Source: Lonicera japonica
Taxonomy: Eukaryota > Streptophyta > Magnoliopsida > Dipsacales > Caprifoliaceae
Direction: 5' to 3'
NCBI GenBank assembly: GCA_021464415.1
Contig: CM038469.1
Location: 29,133,736 to 29,197,735 of the forward strand
Length of the DNA stretch: 64,000 bases
The notes beneath the pieces are model-generated. The model worked only from the letters and a program-made list of their open reading frames with translations. It ran no database searches and was not told where the DNA came from. Positions 34,424 to 44,504 of this stretch are shown one piece after another. The position numbers were made by a program, and so were the translations under genes. The first letter of the stretch is position 1. The number at the start of each line of letters is the position of its first letter.

Positions 34424-35280
34424 CTTTTAAAAAAAAGTATAATAATAATAATAATAATAATATGTAATGGCAGTCTCTTTAACAAATAGATTAACAAATA
34501 CGAATGTTCCATCAAAAAGTTGAAAGCTACTTTCTATATCTGTTTGCTTTTATATAAAATATGTAAATGATAACTTGACTATATTAATTTGTGTGCACTC
34601 TGTAAAATCTACTTTTAAGATTTAAATCTATACCACCCTAGAGATAATTCAGTGGCGTGCCGAGTATCTCGGCTTTGCAGAACTAGTTCTTTTGGGCCAA
34701 TCATTTGATTGAATATTATAAGTTTTGGACCCCAGACAGTAGGGGATAAACCTTTGACCTTAGAAGTGACTTACAAATTGATTAATATATTTGTACAGCT
34801 GATTATTGAAAAGTGTAACAATTCTCTTTACTATTTTATTTACAGTACTTAGAACTTATGATAATCGTTTTTTTCTCTTTTTTTTATAAAAAGAGAAATA
34901 ATAAGAAAATTATAATAATCCTTGGAATGGTGTTGTTATAAGTTACTCATTGGGCTTGCGAAGTTCGCTCTTTTTATATACATTTCAGGTGATCTTCAAA
35001 AATAGGTAAATTGGTAGCTAAACTACTACTAGGAGTAAATAAATCGTGGGAAGTGGAAGGCAGTAAATAAAAGAAATGTTCTCTAAGTGATTTTCAAAAT
35101 AAAATAAAATGATGCAGTATTATATGGTAAAAGTTATTATAAATGTAATTATAAGCATTCTTGATGTAGTGTTTCTTCGTATGTGATGTTATATATATAT
35201 GTAACTATACATATTTAATAATAATAAAAATTAGTGTAAAATTTTATTTTGATCCATTCTCAACTTCCATGGGAACTAAG
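34424..35280. other. AT-rich intergenic DNA
   Basis: An AAT run at 34440-34462; otherwise nothing recognisable. Confidence 0.5.
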
Positions 35281-35291
35281 ACGTAATAGAG

Positions 35292-35303
35292 TGGTATCAG
35301 AGG
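35292..35303 (+). other. Primer-binding-site-like sequence
   Basis: tggtatcagagg matches the tRNA-Met primer site of plant LTR retrotransposons. It lies about 700 bp upstream of the gag remnant on the same strand, so the sequence before it may be the end of a 5' LTR. Confidence 0.5.
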
Positions 35304-36012
35304 AAAACTATATTTAACTATAAGTAGGAAAAAAAATTATAGTTATTTTTAACTTAAATATACATAAAATTATATTAGGAGAACATAATTTTGGAAGATT
35401 ACAATTTTAGTTGATTCAATGTTATCTTTCGATTCACATGTACTGTGTGATGTAGATTTCATGGCTAGTCAGCTGAGTGTCAACTTTAATCCACCACCAG
35501 CACACCCAAACCCTATTGCATGACAGATTGTGCTATATAAAGCTCTCCACATCGCCCTAAATTATTATACTCTGGCCATTGGAGAGCAAATGGATCTTGT
35601 TTAGTGACAACTTCGAGGGAACAATAATTTGGCTGCATAGGCCTTGGAAATAGAGAGGGACAATATAGAATATGAGAGGATAATGTTTAAAGTTATGGGG
35701 ATAATGTATCCACAACCATTAATTAACCTTGCACGTCTAGGACCCTCTAATGGAGTGTAAAACATAAGCAGATAGATGTAGTAATGAAGCCTACTAACCA
35801 ATAATTATAAGCAATTTTTACCATGTTGAAATATGCTTGGGGTTGTACTATGAAAAAAAATAAAGTGTAACAATTGACTATTAAAATGTGCTACTTAGTA
35901 AACTAGCAAGTTCTTGTAGAAAGAACAAATTTTAGTTATGATATATAAATTAATGGTTCACAGCAGTAATCTCTTGTATTTATAATTTATCTAACTATCA
36001 TGTGAAATGTAA

Positions 36013-36678
36013 ATGAACGAAATGGTAGAATCAAGTACTTGTAATGCTGAGGGTGCTTTCAAAGCAATTAAAAGCCTAGTTAAGTTATTTGAAGAACAAA
36101 AGACGAGTCATACCCAGATGAAGGAAGAAGGTGTGACTGTAGAACAATTTAAAAAGTTGAATCCTCCATCATTTAAAGGAACTATAAATATCATGGAAAC
36201 TGGATCATTGATCATGGAAATGGAAAAAATATTCATGCACTAAAAAGCAACATGTGAAATTCGCATCCTTTATATTATAAGGTATCACTGTTGGCAGATG
36301 GTGAAAAGGACAATGGAGATTATAAATAAGAGAGAGGAAGTAGAAGAACCATTCCAAACTTGGGATGAATTTCTAGAGGTCTTCCACGAAAAATATTTTT
36401 TAGAAACTGTACGATAATAGAAAGAGTTGGATTTTATCCAACTTGCCCAAGAAGGTATGATAGTGGTGCAGTATAAAGCCAAATTTACCTCATTGTCTCG
36501 TTATGCACCTCATTTGGTGGCCACAAAAAAAGCTAAGGTGAATAAATTTGAAAATGAGTTCCGAATAGGTATTCGTAGCAATGTGTCAGTATTAAAGCTA
36601 CAAACATATTTGGAAATTGTGAGCAGGGCTCTAATTGTGGAGCATGACAGCGAGCAATTTTTGAAAATGCCAAAATAA
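36013..36678 (+). pseudogene. Ty3/gypsy-type gag remnant
   Basis: Segments 36013-36243 (FKKLNPPSFKGT...MEKIF) and 36330-36678 (TWDEFLEVFHEKYF...RYAPHLV...KFENEF) have the order and motifs of plant retrotransposon gag (Retrotrans_gag). A stop at 36241, a shift and two adjacent stops at about 36415 break the frame. Protease, reverse transcriptase and integrase are absent downstream, so it is a truncated relic. Confidence 0.75.
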
Positions 36679-36699
36679 AAATAAAAGAATCAACCATAA

Positions 36700-38320
36700 A
36701 AAAGACCAGAGGGCAGATGAAAGGTGATGATTCATACCCTTTTAAGAAAAATGTCGTTTACTTCAACCATGACTCTCCCCATCTTCTTCCTCAACTTCCA
36801 ATTCAACTTGTTTTTCAATTGTTACTTCAACTGGTTGTTTACATGTCAAGCAAGCCCGACCTAAGTATTCATTTACTTCAACCCCACCCAAGACTTTATT
36901 TACTTTAGTCCTTAACTGTGATATATAAATGCTAACGACCTCATACGTGTTGGGTGATTTGAATAAGGTACGCAACAATGACCAAAAGTGGTCATCATCA
37001 AGTAATTGCAATTGCACACCATTATTGTCGAAGTAATGAAAATAGATATTCCCACTACACCCACTTGCTCTACCCTGTCTTCAAGCTCAAATAGAGACAT
37101 TAAGGTGACGTTTGATAAAAAAATAAAAATTAAAACTGAAAGTGAATAAACCATTTGTTTAATTCTGAAAATTGTAACTAAAAAAAATGTTGTTTGTTTG
37201 AATATAACACATTTGAAAATTGATTTTTTTTAGTACGACAATTTTTTCATTATTAGTTTATTCGGATCACATGATTCTAAAATGTAAGAGGGTAAAATAG
37301 GTATTTTACACTATTTAAAATTAAATTTTCAGTTTGAAGTGGGAAATTTATGATTTAAAACTTTCTATAAAAATTTTAAGCTTTAAGTGGAGAAAATTAA
37401 GTTGGCACTTAGTTTTTTTCATTAACAAAGAACTTTAAAACCACTTAAATCTGAAAACTTTAAAAGTTTTTAGATTTAAGTGGTGTTATTAAACAACATC
37501 CAAGTCATCATCACAGTAATAAAACATTTTATTTTCCCACCCAAATACTTCTTTTTATTAGTTGTAAAGCTACCCCTACGATGCATTGCACCGGTGAAAT
37601 AAGATTGATCATTTTCTGCACAAAAATGGATTTTTTTACCATTATTAAAGGGAACACATATATCAATGTGATGTAAAGCAAAAAAAAAGGACCACAACCA
37701 CCACCATTACATAATCTTTATGCATATACAGATAACAAATAAAATGTATATACATTATTATATCTGCCACCATGTTATATTTTACTTTTGTTTATTAAAC
37801 CCAAAGTATTTAACACATTATTATATACAATATATACACATAACTATATATATCTATACGTAATAGGCGTGCAATAACTCAGAGTATTATACTTACCATA
37901 ATGTAGACCTTTTTTTTTCATCTTTATGTCCTAAATATCAATGCACAAAGCATATAATTTTCTTGATCAGTGGTGAGGAACCCTAGGTTTTGGGGGTTTC
38001 TTTTAAGCAATGGGTTTATGGTATTGTTGTTGTTTTGATCGTATTTAGGAATGGGTTTTAAGTCACGTGTGGGTCATGTGCTATTTGGTTTCCCACATAA
38101 GCGTCCAAATCAGCATTCAGTCAAGTTATTTGGACAGAGTTAATACTAAGGTCTCAATTGAACCACTTTTGCAACTTCAAGGAAGACATTAAGGTTTTTG
38201 AAACTTTATGGGATAAATTGAATCTACAACTAAACTTCAGGGTTTAATTTATTTTTTTCCCTTTACAATCTCTTACTGCCACTGTACCATGCAACCTGTA
38301 CAATCTCAGCCATTGATTAT
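36700..38320. other. AT-rich region without genes
   Basis: The short ORFs here look random. A stretch near 37110-37490 contains aattttaagctttaagtgg / cacttaaatctgaaaact-type complementary segments that could be a decayed MITE. Nothing else is supported. Confidence 0.4.
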
Positions 38321-38453
38321 AAACGTGTGGCTAAGATGTTGACATATCACCAAGCTATTACGAATATAGCAAACACACACCATCCAAAATTTTTAAACCG
38401 TAAAGGCGTCGGCATTTCTATCTCGCTTTTGTTAAATTATATAAATTTAGAGA

Positions 38454-38456
38454 GAG

Positions 38457-38494
<38 letters not shown>

Positions 38495-38790
38495 TATAGT
38501 CCCCCCGTTAATATATATATATAAATTGTGTTAGTTATTACATATATAACTCGTTGTTAATGAATCAACGGGGGGGGGGGGGGTTGGTAAATTTATCAAT
38601 ATATGATTTATATATAAATTTATCAATATATATATATAAATTTATATATATATATAAATTTAAATCAACCCCCCCGTTATGAGAAACCAACCCATTAATA
38701 AATTTATTAATGGGTTGATTTCTAGTTAAGATTTATCAAAATATATATATAAATTTATTTATATATATATAAATAAATTAAGATTTTGAT
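38454..38790. repeat. AT palindromes and G/C homopolymers
   Basis: Alternating TATATA-AATTTATATATA stretches, a run of 14 G (38570-38583), C runs at 38502 and 38669, and a perfect 30-bp palindrome CAACCCATTAATAAA + complement at 38688-38717. On the minus strand this lies downstream of a pararetrovirus TATA box. Long homopolymers here may also be assembly artefacts. Confidence 0.7.
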
Positions 38791-38793
38791 AAA

Positions 38794-38999
38794 TCTCATA
38801 ACTACGGTTAAATCTCATAACAATAAATTCATTAACAATGCTATTGTTTATGTTCAATAGCAATCCAAGCATGAGGACTCTCAGTAACCATATGACTTGT
38901 TTAACCATAGCGGGCTAAACAAGTCATCTGACTCAGTTTTAACCGGGCTATGGTCAGGAAGGGTAAGGGCTCGGGGGGGACTTAACCGTAGTTATGAGA
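38794..38999 (-). promoter_or_regulatory. Nested stem-loop in the presumed pararetrovirus leader
   Basis: A perfect 18-bp inverted repeat pairs 38794-38811 (TCTCATAACTACGGTTAA) with 38982-38999. Inside it, ATGACTTGTTTA at 38892-38903 pairs perfectly with 38916-38927. Pararetrovirus pregenomic RNAs have long leaders folding into one large stem-loop. The position, 280-480 bp downstream of the TATA box on the same strand, fits. The function is inferred. Confidence 0.55.
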
Positions 39000-39271
39000 C
39001 TACGCGGAAAGGGGGGAAGAGACACACTCTAACATAGAACACAACAACGAGTTACTGGATCGAAACAACAAATCATATGAGAAACCGTAATGACATAGCG
39101 AATACAGAATGTAATAAGACAAGACCCGATGAACAATAACACTCCGAGAATTATATAAAAATATATAGGCATCTGGTTAACATAGAAAACACTCTCATTG
39201 AGAGTCCTTACAAGCTTTCTCAAACTAGAAAAACACACAAAAACCAAGGATGATTAACACAATATGAGCTA

Positions 39272-39480
39272 GCTCCTTTTATAGGGCAAGGGCGTAGCAA
39301 CATGATACTCACAAAGCCAATCAAAACATTACAGCTGTCTACAAGATAAGATAAAAGATAACAGGGGAATCTCTTTTACAAAAGCAAAAGTAAAGCAAAC
39401 GACACATCACTGCTTAAAGTAAAAAGCAAAAGGTGCTTCATATGCAGATGTCGGGGTAGTGGAGTATTACGTCATGCATG
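39272..39480 (-). promoter_or_regulatory. Pararetrovirus-type promoter (TATA box and as-1-like site)
   Basis: On the minus strand, about 210 bp past the stop of the acidic ORF, CTATAAAAGGAG (39273-39284) is a strong TATA box. tgatgtcatgcatgacgtaat at about 39467-39488 has TGACG/TGATG pairs like the as-1 elements of 35S-type promoters. The fuller copy at 53 kb has the same layout (ORF end, then TATA within about 240 bp). Confidence 0.6.
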
Positions 39481-39493
39481 ACATCAATGTCCA

Positions 39494-40378
39494 CTAATCA
39501 GTCTCGTTCCCGTCATCGTCCCAATCCCATTCATTTCCACCGTAAAGAGGACTATGTGGAGAGTAGGGACCATCTTCATCTGGACTAGTATCAGCAAGTT
39601 CATCTAGCTCTTGAGCAAAGACACCAATATTTGGATCATCGTCATCACTGCTATCATCAGTAACATCAACGAATGCTTCTGAATCTGAGCTTAATTCTCC
39701 GTAATCCCACCGATGGGCAGAGGCATAGGTGTACAAATGTTCGAACAAGAGAACAACATCATCATTCCAGGGAGAACTTTGCCATGGATCATGATCAAAT
39801 TTAACAAAATCTGGTACAGAGTCATAATCAACCTTATTTAAAGCACAAATGTTCTTTAAAAAGGTAATGTAGACAAGATCGTAGGGCTCTTTGATAGATT
39901 TTGAAAGATTACATGTGAACCATGCTTCAATGGTGGCGTTGGAGCCATCTGGGAGAGGTGTTCTGAGGGGGTTATGAAAATGGATTAAACAGTAGGTATG
40001 ATAGTGAGTGCTTAAAGCTTGTTTCCATTGTTCAACTATTTTAAACCATTTCAAGAAACGGATAAAATTATATGAGCTGGGAAGTCCATATAATTCCTGA
40101 TGAGCTGTCTGAATCTCTGGTTCAGATGTAGCAATCTGGATGTACAAGAGAAGGTCTGCTGCTTTGAAAATAAAACCAATATGGTAAACCTGAGTGAGAT
40201 ACCATAAAAAGACTAGGGCAATCTTTGGTACGCGGTAGCAGTAATGGATATGGAACAAAGAACAAAAGGGATACATGGGATGGAGGCGGAGTCCTCTGAA
40301 ACAAAGGCCATGTTTGTTGAGTAAAATACACAAATATTTGAGAATTTGTTCTTTTCCACGGGATCGAAGGGTACGGTT
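39494..40378 (-). CDS. Pararetrovirus C-terminal acidic protein, unknown function, truncated by gap
   Basis: An open frame of 279 residues from the 40333 start codon used here, and open further to the N gap, so its true start is unknown. It matches the product of 52080-52868: both have a GLCFRGLRLHPMYPFCSL-like start, a VFLWYLT segment, a KWFK...HYHTY segment, EPYDLVYITFLKNIC, and an Asp/Glu-rich tail ending ETD. Its frame is intact here while the 52 kb copy carries a stop. It lies where caulimovirids have sequence after RNase H. No known domain is recognised. The ORF may be part of the polyprotein or a separate one. Confidence 0.6.
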   Translation of the reverse strand, partial: NRTLRSRGKEQILKYLCILLNKHGLCFRGLRLHPMYPFCSLFHIHYCYRVPKIALVFLWYLTQVYHIGFIFKAADLLLYIQIATSEPEIQTAHQELYGLPSSYNFIRFLKWFKIVEQWKQALSTHYHTYCLIHFHNPLRTPLPDGSNATIEAWFTCNLSKSIKEPYDLVYITFLKNICALNKVDYDSVPDFVKFDHDPWQSSPWNDDVVLLFEHLYTYASAHRWDYGELSSDSEAFVDVTDDSSDDDDPNIGVFAQELDELADTSPDEDGPYSPHSPLYGGNEWDWDDDGNETD

Positions 40379-40478
40379 NNNNNNNNNNNNNNNNNNNNNN
40401 NNNNNNNNNNNNNNNNNNNNNNNNNNNNNNNNNNNNNNNNNNNNNNNNNNNNNNNNNNNNNNNNNNNNNNNNNNNNNN
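40379..40478. other. Assembly gap (100 N)
   Basis: Exactly 100 N, the conventional size for a gap of unknown length. It cuts through the minus-strand pararetrovirus, whose reverse transcriptase part is not on the far side. Confidence 0.98.
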
Positions 40479-41169
40479 TAATTCTAGTTTTTATTTAGAA
40501 AAATTATATTAATTTATAATTATTATTATTTTAATTTAATTAATATATATTTTTATATACAATTTTTTTTTATTTTTATTAATTTATTTAATTTTTGTAA
40601 AATAATTTTAATATTTATATATTTTATTATTTTAACTACATAGACTATTTATTATATTTTATTTTAATTTATTATTATATATTATAGCTATATCGTATGT
40701 GTAGATAGTCAAATTACGTATAAAGCTACTAACAAGAGATCTGAGACGTGAACCACTCTTTAACATGAAGAGAGGGTTTGATCAATTCCGTTAGCACCAC
40801 TAACATTGTCATACAAATGCAACACATAACTTGAGTAGCAACCACCTGTATGTATATAAATTGTGTTGTTATTGGACAAATTGGACACTTGTGTTGTATT
40901 TGGACAAATTGGCCACGCCTGTTTCACCACAAGTGAATTCCTGCTATACTAGATTAAAATCACACACTGTCTAATAAGATTCTTAAAATGCGCATCAGAA
41001 TTCACAAACGAGGTAATTTTGTAACAGAACTAATATAATTGATGATATATTTTTAATTGATTAGTTTCCTCCCATATTTCAAAGGATAAAATTAGTAGAA
41101 TACAAAATAGTTAATAAAATGACAAATCCTTTTAATATTAACTCACTAAAAATATTAAATAAATTTGAA
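40479..41169. other. AT-rich sequence right of the gap
   Basis: Extremely AT-rich first 200 bp, then ordinary intergenic sequence. No element or gene recognised. Confidence 0.5.
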
Positions 41170-41645
41170 AACATCTTCTTCCAATTCTATTTGTGAGGGG
41201 AATATTGCTCCAGAAACTAACTTAGAACAATGAAACAAAATAAATTGGATCTTTCTTAATTTGTTTGTGTATATAAAGAGATAAGAAATGCAATTTCATT
41301 CATAACGTTTAACTTATTTAAAATGAATGGTTGGTTAATTAATGTGTGTTTGGTAACACATCTTTTATATGAAAAGCTCTAGACATCATGGTATTCATCT
41401 TAATATATCGTGTTTGATGGGCAAATTTATCACATACAATTTTTATTTTATTATTAAACGGAGTGCTATATATTTAAAGAATAAATAAAATAAAATATCT
41501 TATAAGTATATTAAGAAATATATCTATAAATGCAACAGAAAACAATTTCATAATACAAATGCTAAAAAGTAGTGTCCAAAAAATAACATGAGAGAGGTGG
41601 AAAAAAAAGAGAAAACATTGGGAATGTGGCCTCATTTTGAGTCCT
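41170..41645 (-). repeat. Dispersed repeat, copy 2 (inverted relative to about 0.4-1.2 kb)
   Basis: The complement of this segment matches blocks of 380-1192 in order (see there). This is the shorter copy. Confidence 0.6.
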
Positions 41646-41840
41646 AGTTCTCAATTTATGCGAGTTCTTAATTCCCATAGTGGTTACATTTTATTTTATG
41701 CAATTTTGAATCTCCATATTCCTTTGGGTTTTTTTCCTGGAGTATAAAGTGATTCTAATAAAGAGTTAAAGATAACTCATAAATGGCCACTATTGCAAGG
41801 TTGGTGGTAATTGTACTTACACTTTGAACTTTTAATTTAT

Positions 41841-43080
41841 TACGGTATCAGAGCCTATCTCATACGCACCGGTGCCTACGCACCATGGTCCATCTCCCTC
41901 TCTCTCTCTCGAAAACCCAGCTCCATGGTCCCTCCCTCTCTCAGAAATTCGACAACCTCCATGTCCCTCTCTCTCTAAAATCCGACGGGAACAATCTCTC
42001 TCGCTCTCTAAAATTCCATTGTAAACTAAAAATTAAATAATATCGTACACAGTTTACCCATAGATTGGAGTAATTGGGATGAGGAAACTTTTGTTGAAGT
42101 TTTGCATAGTGTTTATGATGAAGATAAGTATATTTGTTTTCATAGTTTTTATGGGAGTTCCACTATAATGTCAATTGAATTATTCCAATTACCAAATACT
42201 AATTATTTAAGCGGTGAGAAAAGTTTGTGGTCTTCATATTTAAGAACTCACACGAGGTTAAACTTTGGTACTAGTGAGTCAAGTTTTGAACAAAATCTAT
42301 TAATGGGAGTATTGGAGGTAGTACAATGTTTGATATAAAATTGAATGAAATCGCAGCATCAAATTGCAAGCCTTAATCGAAACAGAGAAATATAGGAGCG
42401 TGTAAAGGACTGAAGAAGTACTCAACCACATCTAGCACCTAATTCGAAAAGAGAAACTAAATCCAAGACCTCTTACATCATGAACCAGATCCAAAAAAAT
42501 ATGGATATAGACTGCTGTTTTGATGATGTGTTTTTACCAAATCCAAATATATGAAAACGTGACTGATTAAGAGAATTGGAGGAAAAATTCTAGTATTAGA
42601 AAGATAATCAATGTCATTGGTTACAAACATGGAACAACCTCTAAAGAAAAAGCTAATAAGAGTAAGAACTGTGGAAGGAGATCCACTGTCAGCAAGCTTC
42701 GAACCAAGGTTCCGTCAAATACTTCTACAACAATCTTTAAAAGAACAGAATAATCCATCAATTATTCTAAACTCATAACTATACACCTCACAATCGGATT
42801 TTCAAGAGAGGAAGATGGAGGTTGGTCGGATTTTAGAGAGAGTGTGAGATTGTTCCGTCCGATTTTAGAGAGAGAGAGGGACATGGAGGTCGTCGGATTT
42901 CTGAGAGAGGCATGGAGCTGGGTTTCATGCATTTGAGAGAGAGGAGAGCTGTATTGTTTGTGTTCTTGTATTTGAGAGAGAGAGATGTATTGTTTGACCG
43001 AAGAAATAACAAAAGTATTTTCTGTCTCGATTTCTACGCGAGGGGCACTGGTGCGTACGCACATAGGCTCTGATTACAGT
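41841..43080. mobile_element. Inverted-repeat element with roughly 200-bp imperfect arms
   Basis: The left arm, about 41841-42025 (atcagagcctatctcatacgcaccggtgc..., cccagctccatg, ccgacgggaacaatctctctc), is mirrored by the complement of about 42790-43080. Arms are CT/GA-rich with many tctctctc runs, so exact limits are blurred. The centre holds a 78-codon frame at 42102-42338 of no known family. The class is uncertain; it could be an inverted pair of LTR ends, since ggtatcagagcc also resembles a primer-binding site. Confidence 0.5.
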
Positions 43081-43085
43081 ATTAC

Positions 43086-44277
43086 TGTAGACACCCCGAT
43101 CCGTGACCCCCGCAAGAACCTTAACGACCTTCGAGAACTACTGTTTTTAGGTCCGGGACCCACCCGAGCACCCGAAACTACCCTTGGTGGGTTTGTTGGC
43201 CAACAAACATTTTTTTTAGAGAGATTGTCGCACGACATATCACATTGTCGCGCGACAATCCCTGATATGTCGCGCGACAATAATGTCTTATCGCGCGACA
43301 AACCCCTCTGCACCCGACCAACCACTTTCTGAACATCACAGTGTCAGAACCATCACTTCAGCCGTTTGTCGCGCGACAATCATTCCTATGTCGCGCGACA
43401 AAACCCCTCTGCACCCGACCAACCACTTTCTGACACATCACAGTGTCAGAATCCATCACTTCAGCCGTTTGTCGCGCGACAAAGAGATATGTAGCGCGAC
43501 ACTTGCCCTTTTTGGGGGAATGTCGCGCGACAATCTCTCCCGAGCACTATAAATAGGCCAACACCCCAAGGGTTCTAGAAATGGCAACTTCTCGCCACAA
43601 TCTCTATACTAAAATTCCTTATTTCTCTCTGATATCTTCTAATCTTTAAGCCTTCTCCGGAAGCATCTGTGATAACTTTTATTTCCGCAAGAGTCTCGGA
43701 TCTAATCTTGGCACCCGGAGTGCCACCTTCTAGAGTCAGACCGCTGGAAATATTTCTAAGAGAAAAGCTAATATTCGCCGGAGGTCTTCTCTGCCGGATT
43801 ATATTTTCTCTCTCTTATTCTTATATATATCGTCGGGAAGGTAACTAAAGTCTCTTCTAGTAATTAAATAAGATATTTGTATATTAATTTTATTGTAGAC
43901 TTGTTTAAAACTCGATTTTTCTAAAGGGGCGCTGCCCCGCACCCCGCGACCTGACGGGCAGGTCGATCCCCGTCCTAGTAAGCGAAGTAGCGACATGGTT
44001 GTGGTAGATTCCTAACATGCCCGAAAATTAGGTTTTCATTAGTTATTTCCAGAAAGCAGTAGAATATCAGTAAAAGCATCCAAGTTTTCCAACATAGAAT
44101 AAACATATAAAACCACTAGAGACCGAAAGGGCGGAATGGGTGCTTAACACCTTCCCAAACCGTAATATAGTTCCGAACCCTATAGAATCCTGGTTTCGTA
44201 GACAAACGTGTAAAGAAAGGCTTATATGTAGCCTTTCCTCTTACACGACCCTTTTTGTCCGTTTTCTCGTAAAAACG
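43086..44277 (+). mobile_element. LTR of a Tat/Ogre-type gypsy element
   Basis: Begins TGTAGACACCCCGATCCG, a start typical of plant gypsy LTRs. It has a TATA box (TATAAATAGG, 43548-43557) and is followed at 44281 by TGGCGACTCTG, like the tRNA-Arg primer site of Tat/Ogre elements. About 1.2 kb. No internal coding region follows; pararetrovirus sequence begins near 44505, so the element is truncated. Confidence 0.65.
43227..43533. repeat. Array of the palindrome TGTCGCGCGACA in the LTR
   Basis: Six full copies of TGTCGCGCGACA and three one- or two-base variants occur within about 300 bp upstream of the LTR TATA box. Part of the array lies in a direct repeat of 101-bp period (aacccctctgcacccgaccaa at 43301 and 43402). 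The placement suggests binding sites in the LTR promoter. Confidence 0.85.
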
Positions 44278-44280
44278 TAC

Positions 44281-44291
44281 TGGCGACTCTG
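44281..44291 (+). other. Primer-binding site of the gypsy LTR element
   Basis: TGGCGACTCTG directly after the LTR; the match to the tRNA-Arg 3' end used by Tat/Ogre elements is from memory of the family. Confidence 0.5.
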
Positions 44292-44504
44292 AACGAACCC
44301 TCTTGCATCTAGAAATAGGATAGAGGGACTCCCGATATGAACTATCAACACATAGAAGCAAATGGAACAACGGAATCTTTTCCGATGTTTCAGACTCCCA
44401 AACCAGGGATTGAGACCCGGGGGTCGCATTTGCGGATTCTCACAATTACTGGTAAAATTTGAGCCATCTTTACTAGTTTATTTAATTTGTATGTAGTTTA
44501 TTGT

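Noticed and set aside
38454..38570. CRISPR-like or satellite array in the AT repeats
   Set aside because: Only alternating TA/AAT palindromes without regular spacers; simple sequence in a plant genome.
42102..42338. 78-codon ORF as a possible host gene
   Set aside because: No family recognised, no splice or promoter context, and it lies within an inverted-repeat element; mentioned there only.
43074..43332. ORFs over the TGTCGCGCGACA array (both strands)
   Set aside because: The open frames arise from GC-rich repeats inside a non-coding LTR; no protein family match.
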